Assembly (NCBI RefSeq): GCF_025403405.1
Contig: NZ_JANEZT010000005.1
Location: 1-44,819, forward strand
Length of the DNA stretch: 44,819 nucleotides
Direction: 5' to 3'
Source of the DNA: Frankia tisae
GTDB taxonomy: Bacteria; Actinomycetota; Actinomycetes; Frankiales; Frankiaceae
Part shown: piece after piece, positions 26,731 through 35,947 of the stretch
How the letters are laid out: each line of letters begins with the position of its first letter
Position numbering within the stretch: position 1 is the stretch's first letter
Translations under genes and position numbers: made by a program
Notes under the pieces: model-generated
Told to the model about the DNA's origin: nothing
Database searches by the model: none
The model's input: only the letters and a program-made list of their open reading frames with translations

Positions 26731-27638
26731 GCGGCGCTCGTCTCCGGCCGCCCGGCGAGGCTGCGAGCGGCGACAACCGCCTTCTGCCAGCCCGGCAGCG
26801 CAAGTCGGCGGTCCAGCACGGCGGCCGGATCGTTCTTGATCCGCCGGTTGAGCCGCAGGTAGATGCCGGCCATAGCGCCACAACAGGCAGCGCTTCGCCG
26901 GTCCAACAGGTCGAGCAGGACCATTCCCCGCTCGTACCAGTCCTCGGCGCGCTGCGCCGAGGACCGTAGGTAGCCCAGCAGCGCCGTGGGTGGGCCGCCG
27001 AGGCGGCCGCTGGCATCCACGACAAGCTCGATCCCGGCGGCCTTGAGCTCCTGCGCCGGCAGGTAGATACGCCCGCCGAGCAGGTCCTCGCGGACATCGC
27101 GCAGGATGTTCGTCTGCTGCAGCGCCACGCCGAGGGCGTCGGCGATGGCCGGGGCGGAGCGGTCGGAAGCCGCCTGCTCGGTGCCGAAGATGCCCAGCGA
27201 GAGCCGGCCGATCGTGCCGGCGACGAGCCGGCAGTAGCCGACCATGTCGTCGAACGTGTCGTAGGTGGTGCCGTGCACGTCACTCTCGACGCCGTCGGCG
27301 AGTTCGATGAACGCCTCCAGCGGGATCGGGAAGCGCCGGGCGGCGTCGTCGAGGGCGACGTACATCGGGTCGGAGCTGCCCGCGCCCAGGTTGTTGACCT
27401 CCGCTCGGACCTGGGCCAGCCCGGCGAGCTTCTCCTCGGGCGGCAGGTCCCCGTCACCGATGTCGTCCAGGTGGCGGGCCAGCGCGTAGACGGCGCTGAG
27501 TGCGCCCCGTTTCTCCGGGGGCAGCAGGCGGATGCCGTAGGAGAAGTTGCGCGCCGCCTCCTTCGTCAACGCCTCGCAGGCGGCGTACGCCTCGGCGACG
27601 GTCGGTCGGCTCACCGGGTTCGGCACCGGGCTGGTCAT
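26727..27638 (-). CDS. hpnD: Presqualene diphosphate synthase HpnD
   Basis: 303 residues from ATG 27638; upstream codons of the open frame are antisense-like. A squalene/phytoene synthase fold with both Asp-rich motifs: ALARHLDDIGDGD and QQTNILRDVREDLLGGRIYLP. The helix with FSYGIRLLPPEKRGALSAVY is typical of the family. It condenses two farnesyl diphosphates to presqualene diphosphate. Start and stop overlap hpnC and hpnE in ATGA junctions, so hpnC-D-E form one translational unit. Confidence 0.95.
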   Translation of the reverse strand: MTSPVPNPVSRPTVAEAYAACEALTKEAARNFSYGIRLLPPEKRGALSAVYALARHLDDIGDGDLPPEEKLAGLAQVRAEVNNLGAGSSDPMYVALDDAARRFPIPLEAFIELADGVESDVHGTTYDTFDDMVGYCRLVAGTIGRLSLGIFGTEQAASDRSAPAIADALGVALQQTNILRDVREDLLGGRIYLPAQELKAAGIELVVDASGRLGGPPTALLGYLRSSAQRAEDWYERGMVLLDLLDRRSAACCGAMAGIYLRLNRRIKNDPAAVLDRRLALPGWQKAVVAARSLAGRPETSAA

Positions 27639-28627
27639 CGGTCCTCCTCCGAGGCTCGCCGGGCCGCGACGCCGGTCGCGCTGGTCGCGGTCGCGACCGC
27701 CGCAGCGGTGCGGGCCGCAGCCGGCGCTCCCGGGGCCGCCGACTGGGCCAGCGCCACCAGGGCGAAGCGGGCCATCCGTGGCTTGGGGGCCTTCGGCGGG
27801 CCGCCGAGCACGTCGTAATCGGCGCGACGGATCGCGTCGAACGCCGCGCGGCCACCGCCGACGAAGCCGGCCAACGCCAGCTTCAGCCGACCCGACACCG
27901 TCGCGATCAGCGGAGCACCCTGGTCCATGACGGTGCGGGCCCGGCTGACCTCGAAGGCCATCAGGTGACGCACCGCGGGGCTCGCCACCCGCGCCCGCAG
28001 GTCGTCCTCGGTCACCCCGAAGGTGTCGAGATCCTCCTGCGGCAGGTAGATGCGCCCGGCGGCGAGATCCTCGGCGACGTCCTGCCAGTGCTCGGCCAGC
28101 TGCAGCGCGGTGCACACGCGGTCGGAGAGCACGACCCGGTCGGGGGTCGCCAGTCCGTACACGCCGAGCACCATCCGGCCGACCGGATCGGCCGACAGGG
28201 TGCAGTAGCGGACCAGGTCGTCGAACGTCTCGTAACGGGTGACCCGCTGGTCCTGGCGGTTGGCCTCGACGAGCCGCTCGAAGGGCTCGGCGGGCAGGTC
28301 GCAGGCGTGCACCGTGCGCGCGACCAGGCGCAGGACGGGCAGCTCCGGCTCACCGCCGGCCCAGATCACCGACAGATCCTCGGAGAGGCGGTCGAGCAGG
28401 GCGAGCCGATCGCCCGCGGCCTCGTCGCCGATGTTGTCGACGAACCGGCTGAAGGCGTACACCGCGTTGAAGTGGGCGCGCACGGCCGCGGGCAGGACGA
28501 TCGGCGAGACCGGGAAATTCTCCGCCGGCGCAGCGCGCAGCAGGTGTTCGGGGGGAGTGGACAGGCCCGTCGCGCCCGACGGCGCAGGCGTGCGTGGTGG
28601 GCCGGTTGGGGCGTCGATGGCGGTCAT
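27635..28627 (-). CDS. hpnC: Hydroxysqualene synthase HpnC
   Basis: 330 residues from ATG 28627. The family start ENFPVSPIVLPAAVRAHFNA is followed by first Asp-rich motif SRFVDNIGDEAAGD and second AEHWQDVAEDLAAGRIYLP. It hydrolyses presqualene diphosphate to hydroxysqualene. It is the first gene of the hopanoid block on the minus strand. The final ~60 residues (from about residue 270) form an Ala-rich tail outside the conserved fold. Confidence 0.94.
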   Translation of the reverse strand: MTAIDAPTGPPRTPAPSGATGLSTPPEHLLRAAPAENFPVSPIVLPAAVRAHFNAVYAFSRFVDNIGDEAAGDRLALLDRLSEDLSVIWAGGEPELPVLRLVARTVHACDLPAEPFERLVEANRQDQRVTRYETFDDLVRYCTLSADPVGRMVLGVYGLATPDRVVLSDRVCTALQLAEHWQDVAEDLAAGRIYLPQEDLDTFGVTEDDLRARVASPAVRHLMAFEVSRARTVMDQGAPLIATVSGRLKLALAGFVGGGRAAFDAIRRADYDVLGGPPKAPKPRMARFALVALAQSAAPGAPAAARTAAAVATATSATGVAARRASEEDR

Positions 28628-29066
28628 ACGCCTCTCCTTCGATGACGGTCTGCACTCCGGGCGCGGCGTGCCGGGCTGGGGTCCCCGCGGATGCCCCGGC
28701 CGGCGCCGGAACCCGGCCGGCGCCGGGAACGTGGACGGCGCCGAGGTTCGGCGGGTTCTGCGCTGGCGACGACCCGGTCCGCCGACGGGACCAGGGCGCC
28801 CGATCGCACCGGATGGTCATGGGCGCGTCTCACGCGGACCTGCTCGGCAGGTCCAGGCGGACCGGCTTGTGCGACCGGTCCTGGCAGGCGCGCCGTGCCG
28901 CCACCCGGGTTGCGGGGGGCGTGGGGCCGACGGCGCCGTGCACCCCCGGCCCCACCCCGGCGCGTCTGCCACCGACGGCCCGAAGGCCGCCGGGGCTGTG
29001 GTCGGTGTCACTCACCCCCAATTGGCGGCGACACAGGCCAGCCGGCAGGACGCTCCCAGCGCCGGA
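28628..29066. other. Promoter region of the hpn operon, no gene
   Basis: 439 bp between the SDR gene and hpnC, both on the minus strand. It must hold the hpnCDE promoter. The motif cggccggcgccgg appears twice at about 28697-28729, as self-complementary GC-rich blocks. No clear -35/-10 pair was found. Confidence 0.4.
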
Positions 29067-29903
29067 TCATCCGAAGACACCCGCCAGCTTGCGGTACAGC
29101 GACGGCACCGCGCCATGGACCCGTACCGCTCCGAGTAGCCAACCAGGCACCCAGACCTCCGCGCTGCCCCGTCCCGCTCCCGCCAGCATGCGCTCGGCGA
29201 CCAGCGCGGCCGGGATCGGCCGCGGCCATCGCCGCACATATGGTGCGCCGCGGCGGTGGAAGAACGGGGTGTCGACGACGCCAGGTAAACACAAGGTCAC
29301 CGTGATGCCGCGTCCGGCGACTTCGGCCCGCAACGCGTCGGCGAAGCCGACCATCGCCGCCTTCGTCGCAGAGTAGGCCACCTCGCCGCGCACGCCGAGC
29401 GCACCGGCGATGCTGCCGACGATCAGGATCCGCCCCTGCCCACGATCCAGCATGGCCGGCAGCATGGCCCGAACCAGCGCCATCGGCGACAGGACGTTGA
29501 CCGCGATGAGTTCCGCGATCGCCTCCGGCGACATCATGTCGTACGGGCCCGCGGCGCCGAGCCCGGCGGAGCACACCAGCAGGTCCACATCGCCGAGCAG
29601 TTCACTGGCCCGGGAGGCGACCGCCACCTCCGAGCCGGCGACCGACAGGTCGACGGAGATGCGGTGCCCCTCCGTGGCGGCGGCGACCTCGTCCAATGCC
29701 ACGCCGTTGCGGCCGACCAGCAGCGAGCGGCAGCCACCGGCGGCCAGCAGCAGGGCGGTTTCCCGGCCGATGCCACTGGAGGCGCCGGTCACGACGGCCG
29801 TTCGAGGTGGCCAGGTGGCGGGGGTTGTACCCGTTCGCGCGGTCCGGTTGGTGAGGACGGTCAACCCTCCCTCACGGAAAGCAGGCCGGGACCGTGTGCT
29901 CAT
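29067..29903 (-). CDS. Short-chain dehydrogenase/reductase
   Basis: 278 residues, classical SDR: cofactor motif TAVVTGASSGIGRETAL at about 35-51, NAG-equivalent CSAGLG, catalytic Ser in ILIVGSIAGALG, and catalytic Tyr/Lys in EVAYSATKAAMVG. LCLPGVVDTPFF follows, as in the family. The basic residue after the glycine motif suggests NADP(H), tentatively. It has a long N-terminal extension (about 30 residues) that may instead mean a later start. A link to hopanoid tailoring is possible from position, but the substrate is unknown. A 163-bp stretch downstream of about 28,900 is unremarkable. Confidence 0.92.
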   Translation of the reverse strand: MSTRSRPAFREGGLTVLTNRTARTGTTPATWPPRTAVVTGASSGIGRETALLLAAGGCRSLLVGRNGVALDEVAAATEGHRISVDLSVAGSEVAVASRASELLGDVDLLVCSAGLGAAGPYDMMSPEAIAELIAVNVLSPMALVRAMLPAMLDRGQGRILIVGSIAGALGVRGEVAYSATKAAMVGFADALRAEVAGRGITVTLCLPGVVDTPFFHRRGAPYVRRWPRPIPAALVAERMLAGAGRGSAEVWVPGWLLGAVRVHGAVPSLYRKLAGVFG

Positions 29904-30948
29904 GACACACCACTTCCGGTCGTTCCTTTCACGCAGCTCTCCCCCGCGGGCACTGGTTGCACGTCACCTAACTACTTTCCCCACTCATCTCGCCCCGCGT
30001 CGCGAGGTGGCCCGACCGAGCATGATCGGCATGGTCCGATGGCACGAGCTCTGCCGTCGGACCACCGCATCGACCACACTCGATGGCCATGCCGATCCGG
30101 ACAGCTACTGCTTCCCAAGCGTCGGGCTCCAGGACCCCGGGCGCGTGAGCGCCACCGGGTCCACGACTCCCACCATTTCACCGCCCCGCCGCCGGATCGT
30201 CCATGGTCAGATGGGCGACATCGGGCGGGCGGATCACCTGCGCGGCTCCGGACTCCCTATCACACTCCCTCTGTCGTGACCGCCCCCGCTATCGGGGCTG
30301 CCCCGCTATCACGACCGCGGGTGCGGCCCGATTTGACGGTCGTGCGACGGATTCGGGATCTTCTCCTGGGACGCGTGAACTACTTCACCCGGCCGGCCGG
30401 GTATTGGGGTGATTTCCCACCGCATTGCCTACGCCGGATTTACCCGGCGACGACCCGCCACTGTCACCACGACCTCACAACTGACGAGCACGGATCTGCC
30501 ACCTCTGGTGTCAGTACCCTGCCGTCAGTCCGATCCGGTCGCCACCGGAGCCACCCGATCGGTGCGCAGGTTCATCGGTGGATCGTTCCCGCGCCGGATC
30601 GAGCCGAGCTGTGACGTAGGCCGGACAGGCTGGTGGGGCATCGTCCGAGCACTGATCCATCCTCCACACGACGACCACCCTACCGCCTCCGACAAACGTG
30701 ATCGAAAGCAGCATTTCTCCGAACCTAATGGACGGGCCACCGGGCGTGGATATCACCCGCAGCGGTGACCTCCGACACATTGGTCCCGAAGATGCATCGC
30801 GAGAGGTCCGACAGTGGTCGCGACCACGACGACGTTGGCACGTTCGGTGGTCGCCGGGGGTGCCGACTACCCCAATCGGACACTCGGCCGAAACAATCGA
30901 TCACCCGAGCAAATGCGGTTCAATCTGCCCACGCATCCAACGGATGGA
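29904..30948. other. 1-kb stretch without a recognisable gene
   Basis: The largest gene-free stretch of the window, between the SDR gene and the TetR gene. Base composition is less GC-rich than the neighbours in 30280-30760. Open frames on both strands are short, mutually overlapping and without recognisable domains. I see nothing that supports an RNA gene or mobile element. Confidence 0.5.
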
Positions 30949-31941
30949 CTACCCCGGGTGGATACCCGGGCGGATTTGGCCCACCGATCCCGGTGATCCC
31001 GCCGTCACGCCCGAGGGAAGCGCCGCCGAGGAAGAAACCGATGGCGCGGGCAGTGCCGCGGGTGTTGCGGATTCCACGCACGATCCGGTGGCCGCGGCGA
31101 GCCGGGCGCCCTCGCCCGTGGCCGAGCGGCAAGCCGATCCCGGCGACCGGAGCGCCGGATCCTCGGCGCCAAGCGCGGCGAACGTGGCGGCCACGATCTC
31201 GCGCCGCTCGGCGGCGGAGACCAGCGGAGGCATCCCCTGCGGCAGCCGAGCGACAGCGGTACGCAGCGCCGCCGTGCAGAGTTGCTCCCCATGGCCGGGC
31301 ACACCGGGTAGGCCGGACCCACCGAACACGGCCGGCGCCTCACCGAGGATCACTTCGGCCCCGGCCTCATCCTCGGCCTGGGCACCCTGAGCCTGGGCAC
31401 CCTCGGCCTGGAGCTGAGCCTCCTCGGCCTGGAGCTGGGCCTGGCCGCGCTCGAACGCCATCCCGAGAATCCCCGAGCGCAACGCGCCGAGCGCGCAGTG
31501 CGCCCGCAACAGCCGGAGGTCCGACGGTTCCGGGCCGGCGAGCGCCCGGACCAGGGCCTGCTGCAGGGAGACCATGTCACTCTTGCCGATCTTACGGTGG
31601 ATCACCGAGGGATCGTTGACGAAGGCGAGCAGCACGCCGCCGGGACCGGCCATGACGTCGACCAGCCGCTCCACCAGGAGCAGTGCGCTCGGCGGCGGGG
31701 ACTGTCGGACCAGCTCGACCAGCCGGCCCAGCTCGGAGACGAACGGCTCCAACAGCGCGTCGAGGATCGTCTCCTTCGACGAGAAGTGATAATAGAGTGC
31801 TGCCTTCGTCACGCCGAGCCGCTCGGAGATATCCCTCACAGACGTGCCGGCATACCCTTGCTCTGCAAAGAGGCTGATCGCGGCGGCGAGGATGCGCGAC
31901 CTGGTGTCGCACGCCGACCCGGGTGATGTTGGCTCGGCCAT
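30949..31941 (-). CDS. TetR-family repressor of the divergent MMPL exporter (predicted)
   Basis: 330 residues, long for TetR (usually ~200). The helix-turn-helix is LFAEQGYAGTSVRDISERLG, then VTKAALYYHFSSKETIL. Residues of about 165-190 hold a Gln/Ala/Glu-rich insertion (QLQAEEAQLQAEGAQAQ) encoded by 21-bp and 15-bp tandem repeats near 31380-31440. The last ~70 residues are a low-complexity tail. It is divergent to the MMPL exporter with a palindrome between them, the standard layout of a drug- or lipid-responsive repressor controlling its own gene and the pump. Confidence 0.9.
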   Translation of the reverse strand: MAEPTSPGSACDTRSRILAAAISLFAEQGYAGTSVRDISERLGVTKAALYYHFSSKETILDALLEPFVSELGRLVELVRQSPPPSALLLVERLVDVMAGPGGVLLAFVNDPSVIHRKIGKSDMVSLQQALVRALAGPEPSDLRLLRAHCALGALRSGILGMAFERGQAQLQAEEAQLQAEGAQAQGAQAEDEAGAEVILGEAPAVFGGSGLPGVPGHGEQLCTAALRTAVARLPQGMPPLVSAAERREIVAATFAALGAEDPALRSPGSACRSATGEGARLAAATGSCVESATPAALPAPSVSSSAALPSGVTAGSPGSVGQIRPGIHPG

Positions 31942-31988
31942 GGCAGCCCTACACCCCTCCGATCGAGTCCGCGCCGAATGTTACCCTC

Positions 31989-32018
31989 AACCTTACCTAC
32001 TAAACGACCGGTAAGTTT
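31989..32018. promoter_or_regulatory. Operator-like inverted repeat between tetR and MMPL exporter
   Basis: AACCTTACC (31989-31997) and GGTAAGTTT (32010-32018): 9-bp arms matching at 8 positions around a 12-bp centre. It lies 48 bp from the TetR start and 83 bp from the exporter start. Arm size and overall 30-bp span are usual for a TetR operator bound by two dimers or one long site. Confidence 0.7.
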
Positions 32019-32100
32019 CCAGGTAGCGGGGCACCACTGCTGCAGATCAAGACGTCGCAGGTGGCGACACCGACCGATCATCAACGTTCGAGGGGAAACC

Positions 32101-34389
32101 GTGGCATCGCTCGCCCGTTGGTGCTTCAGGCACCGCCGGCTCGTACTGCTCCTATGGATCGTCGCGATTGTCGGCCTGGGGGGGATCAGCCAGGCAGCCG
32201 GAAGCGACTACAAGGACGCCTTCTCCCTGCCCGGCACCGACTCACAAAAAGCGATCGACCTGCTGCAGCGTGACTTTCCGGCGGCTTCGGGAGACAGCGC
32301 CACCATCGTGCTGCACAGCAAGAACGGCACCGCCATCACCGACCCGGCCCTGCGCACGCCGGCGACGGAGATGCTCACCAAGCTGGCCAAGGTCCCGCAC
32401 GTCACGGACGTCGGCAGCCCCTACGGCCCGCGCGGGGCCGCGCAGATCAGCAAGGACGGACTGACCGCCTTCGCCACGGTCGACTTCGACCTGCAGGGCA
32501 TCGACCTGTCCAAGGACGACATCCAGCAGCTCGTCGACACCGCTCGCGGCTACGGCTCGAACACGCTGCAGGTCGAGGCCACCGGCCAGGTCGTGTCGAT
32601 CATCGAGCAGGCGAAGCAGAGCTACAGCGAGCTCATCGGCATCGTCGCCGCGGCGATCATCCTGTTCCTCGCCTTCGGCTCGCTGCTGGCCGTGACCCTG
32701 CCGCTGATCACCGCCATCGTCGCGCTCGGCGTCGGCAGCCTGCTGATCATCCTGCTCTCGCACGTGCTCACCATCGCCGAGTTCAGCCCGGTCCTGGCGA
32801 CCCTGATCGGCCTCGGCGTCGGGATCGACTACGCGCTGTTCATCGTCAACCGGCACCGCATCGGCCTGCGGGCCGGCAAGTCGCCCGAGCAGGCCGCGGT
32901 CACCGCGGTGAACACCTCGGGGCGCGCCGTGCTGTTCGCCGGCATCACGGTCTGCATCGCGCTGCTCGGCATGTTCGCCCTCGGGGTGAGCTTCCTGTAC
33001 GGCGTGGCGATCTCGGCGGCCGTGGCCGTGGCGATGACCATGGCGGCGGCCGTCACGCTGCTGCCCGCCCTGCTGGGCTTCTACGGCATGCGGGTGCTCA
33101 GCAAGCGCGATCGGCGCAAGCTCGCCGACACCGGCCCGGAGCACGAGAACGTCGCGGGCTTCTGGTGGCGCTGGGCCAAGGGCATCGAGCGCCGGCCCCG
33201 ACGGTTCGCCGTCATCAGCGGGGTGGTGATCCTCGTCATCGCGATCCCGTTCTTCTCGCTGCGACTCGGCTCGTCCGACCTCGGCAACGGCGACTCGGCC
33301 AAGACCACCAAGCGCGGGTACGACCTGCTCGCCGACGGCTTCGGCCCCGGCTTCAACGGCCCGTTCACAATCGTCGCGGAGATCAAGTCGCCGCAGGACA
33401 CCGCCAACCTGAACGCCGTGGTGAAGGCGGCCCGCGCCACCCCGGGCGTCGCGTCGGTGTCGGAACCGCGGCCGAGCCCGAACGGCCAGGCGTCGATCGT
33501 CTCCCTGTATCCGACGACCAGCCCCCAGGACGAGGCCACCTCGAAGCTGCTGAACAAGCTGCGCGACGACGTCGTCCCGCAGGCCAACCAGTCGGGTACC
33601 GGGATCTACGTCGGCGGCATCACGGCCATCTTCGAGGACTTCTCCAGCACCCTGTCGAGCAAGCTGCCGCTGTTCATCGGCATCGTGGTCGTGCTCGCCT
33701 TCCTGCTGCTGGTGGCGGTCTTCCGAAGCCTGCTGGTGCCACTGACCGCGTCCGTGATGAACCTGCTCGCCGTCGGCGCGGCCTTCGGCGTCGTCGTCGC
33801 GGTGTTCCAGTGGGGCTGGGGGGAGTCACTGTTCAGCATCAGTGGCGGCCCGGTCGAGGCGTTCATCCCGGTCATCCTGTTCGCGATCCTGTTCGGCCTG
33901 TCCATGGACTACGAGGTGTTCCTGGTCAGCCGGATGCACGAGGAGTGGACCGCCCGGCGGGACAACCGGCTGGCCGTCTCGCTCGGCCAGGCCGAGACCG
34001 GCCGGGTCATCTCCGCCGCCGGCGCCATCATGACCCTGGTGTTCGCCTCGTTCATCCTCGGTGACGAACGCGTGATCAAGCTGATGGGCCTCGGGCTCGC
34101 GAGCGCAATCGTGATCGACGCGTTCATCATCCGGACCGTCCTCGTGCCCTCGCTCATGCACATCTTCGGCAAGGCGAACTGGTGGGTGCCTGCCTGGCTC
34201 GACCGGATCCTCCCGCGGATCTCGGTCGAGTCCGCCGACGACATCGAGGAGCTCCAGCGCGTCCCGCTGCCCGCGGACGCGCTGTCCACGGCCGGCCAGC
34301 CGGTCGGCACCGGCGGTCATGTCCGCCCGGTCCCCGGCCAGCCGTCGCGGGAGGAGGACAGCCCCCGCGCGGGGGAACCCACCCGCTGA
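32101..34389 (+). CDS. MMPL-family (RND superfamily) membrane exporter
   Basis: 762 residues from GTG 32101, with GAGGGG five bases upstream; the frame is open from 31978, but that part overlaps the operator region. Two MMPL repeats: a first membrane segment (LVLLLWIVAIVGLGG), an outside loop, then five more segments. The first Asp-Tyr motif is GVGIDYALFIVNRHR at about residues 238-252. A second half of the same layout has GLSMDYEVFLVSRMHEEW at about 598-615. These Asp-Tyr pairs carry protons in MmpL proteins. Members export lipids, siderophores or drugs. The ligand is unknown; a hopanoid-type lipid (HpnN-like role) is possible from the setting but unproven. Its regulator is probably the divergent TetR. 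Confidence 0.93.
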   Translation: MASLARWCFRHRRLVLLLWIVAIVGLGGISQAAGSDYKDAFSLPGTDSQKAIDLLQRDFPAASGDSATIVLHSKNGTAITDPALRTPATEMLTKLAKVPHVTDVGSPYGPRGAAQISKDGLTAFATVDFDLQGIDLSKDDIQQLVDTARGYGSNTLQVEATGQVVSIIEQAKQSYSELIGIVAAAIILFLAFGSLLAVTLPLITAIVALGVGSLLIILLSHVLTIAEFSPVLATLIGLGVGIDYALFIVNRHRIGLRAGKSPEQAAVTAVNTSGRAVLFAGITVCIALLGMFALGVSFLYGVAISAAVAVAMTMAAAVTLLPALLGFYGMRVLSKRDRRKLADTGPEHENVAGFWWRWAKGIERRPRRFAVISGVVILVIAIPFFSLRLGSSDLGNGDSAKTTKRGYDLLADGFGPGFNGPFTIVAEIKSPQDTANLNAVVKAARATPGVASVSEPRPSPNGQASIVSLYPTTSPQDEATSKLLNKLRDDVVPQANQSGTGIYVGGITAIFEDFSSTLSSKLPLFIGIVVVLAFLLLVAVFRSLLVPLTASVMNLLAVGAAFGVVVAVFQWGWGESLFSISGGPVEAFIPVILFAILFGLSMDYEVFLVSRMHEEWTARRDNRLAVSLGQAETGRVISAAGAIMTLVFASFILGDERVIKLMGLGLASAIVIDAFIIRTVLVPSLMHIFGKANWWVPAWLDRILPRISVESADDIEELQRVPLPADALSTAGQPVGTGGHVRPVPGQPSREEDSPRAGEPTR

Positions 34390-34422
34390 ACGACCCGCCG
34401 GGGACGCCCCAGGCAGCGGGCG

Positions 34423-34476
34423 TCCCCCACGCGGACAGACGTCCTCACGCGGACCGATGTCCTCACGCGGACCGAT
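34423..34476. repeat. 18-bp tandem repeat after the MMPL gene
   Basis: gtcctcacgcggaccgat at 34441-34458 and exactly again at 34459-34476, with a diverged copy at 34423-34440. Non-coding, between the exporter stop and the terminator. Confidence 0.9.
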
Positions 34477-34479
34477 GAA

Positions 34480-34517
34480 CCGAAGCCCCGACAGGCACGT
34501 GTCTGCCGGGGCTTCGG
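34480..34517. terminator. Bidirectional hairpin terminator between MMPL gene and aminotransferase
   Basis: CCGAAGCCCCG (34480-34490) pairs perfectly over 11 bp with CGGGGCTTCGG (34507-34517); the 16-base loop has a further CAG/CTG pairing. The genes on both sides converge on it. Confidence 0.85.
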
Positions 34518-34560
34518 CGCGTGCGGGGGGTGCGGCGCGTGCGGGAGCGAGGGGAGGCGG

Positions 34561-35943
34561 TCAGCCCGTGGTGAAGCCGTCGGCGACCGTCAGCGCCTCG
34601 TCGAGGATCGCGAGACCGGTCCGCGCATCCGCCTCGGAGATGGTGCACGGCGGGACCACGTGCACCCGGTTGAAGTGGGTGAACGGCCACAGGCCGCGCT
34701 CGCGGCAGGCCGCGGCGACCGCACCCATCGGGGCCGCGGCCGGGCCGGCGGCGTTGAACGGCACGAGCGGCTCACGGGTGGCGCCGTCGCGGACCAGCTC
34801 CACCGCCCAGAACACGCCGAGCCCGCGGACCTCGCCGACCGACGGATGGTCGGCCGCCAGCTTCGCCAGCTCCGGCCCGATCACCTCGGTGCCGAGCATC
34901 CGCGCGTGGCCGAGGATCCCCTCCTCCTCGAACGCCTCGATCGAGGCGACCGCAGCGGCGCAGCCCAGCAGGTGCCCGGAGTAGGTCAGCCCACCCGGGT
35001 AGGGGCGCTCGGCGAAGGCGTCGGCGAGATGCGGGGCGAGGATCACCCCACCGAGCGGGACATACCCGGAGTTCACGCCCTTGGCGAAGCAGATCAGATC
35101 CGGGACGACCCCCCAGTGGTCGACGGCGAACCACTCGCCGCACCGGCCGAAGCCGGACATCACCTCGTCGGCGATGAAGACGATGCCGTGGGTGTCGCAC
35201 AGCTCACGCACCCCGGCGAGGTACCCCGGCGGCGGTACCAGGATCCCGTTGGTGCCGACGACCGGCTCGACGATGATCGCCGCGATCGCCGCCGGACCCT
35301 CCAGCGCGATCACCTCCGCGAGATGGGCGAGCCCGCGGCGGGACTCCTGCTCGGCATCGACAGCGTGGAACGGCGAGCGGTACAGGTAGGGCCCGAAGAA
35401 GTGCACAACGCCGGGGATCCCCGGCTCGCTGGGCCAGCGCCGCGGCTCCCCGGTCAGGGTGATCGAGCCGCCGGTCGCGCCGTGGTACGAGCGGTAGGCG
35501 GCGAGAATCTTGTGGCGGCCGGTGGCGAGCCGGGCGATGCGCACCGCGTTCTCGGTGGCCTCGGCCCCGCCGTTGGTGAAGAAGACGCGGTCGAGGTCGC
35601 CCGGCGCGCGCTCGGCGATGAGCCGCGCGGCGCGGGAACGCACCTCGTGGGCGTGGAACGGCGCGACGGTCGTCAGCGCGCGGGCCTGGGCCGCGATCGC
35701 CTCGACCACCGCCGGATGCTGATGACCGATGTTGGCGTTGACGAGTTGCGAGGAGAAGTCCAGGTAGCGCCGGCCGGACTCGTCCCAGAACCAGCTCCCC
35801 TCGGCGCCGGCGACCACCACTGGGTCGAGGGCCGCCTGGGCCGACCAGGAGTGGAACACGTGCCGACGATCGTCGAGGTACGCCTCGCTGCGGCCGGCGA
35901 CGCCGGCGGTGGCGGTGGCGGAGGTGGCGGAAGTGGTCGTCAT
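34561..35943 (-). CDS. Class III PLP aminotransferase, probable beta-alanine/omega-amino acid type
   Basis: 460 residues. PLP lysine at 288 (ICFAKGVNSGYVPLGG), the Asp that holds the pyridine ring at 259 (VFIADEVMSGFGR), and the phosphate-binding FFTNGGAEATENA segment are all in place. The family is omega-amino-acid:pyruvate transaminase. Its product from beta-alanine, malonate semialdehyde, would be the substrate of the dehydrogenase at 37050-38540, which supports a role in pyrimidine catabolism. It is the last gene of that operon, 4 bp after the LLM gene. The 10 or so N-terminal residues (Thr/Ser/Ala-rich) are outside the fold. Confidence 0.92.
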   Translation of the reverse strand: MTTTSATSATATAGVAGRSEAYLDDRRHVFHSWSAQAALDPVVVAGAEGSWFWDESGRRYLDFSSQLVNANIGHQHPAVVEAIAAQARALTTVAPFHAHEVRSRAARLIAERAPGDLDRVFFTNGGAEATENAVRIARLATGRHKILAAYRSYHGATGGSITLTGEPRRWPSEPGIPGVVHFFGPYLYRSPFHAVDAEQESRRGLAHLAEVIALEGPAAIAAIIVEPVVGTNGILVPPPGYLAGVRELCDTHGIVFIADEVMSGFGRCGEWFAVDHWGVVPDLICFAKGVNSGYVPLGGVILAPHLADAFAERPYPGGLTYSGHLLGCAAAVASIEAFEEEGILGHARMLGTEVIGPELAKLAADHPSVGEVRGLGVFWAVELVRDGATREPLVPFNAAGPAAAPMGAVAAACRERGLWPFTHFNRVHVVPPCTISEADARTGLAILDEALTVADGFTTG

Positions 35944-35947
35944 GGGG

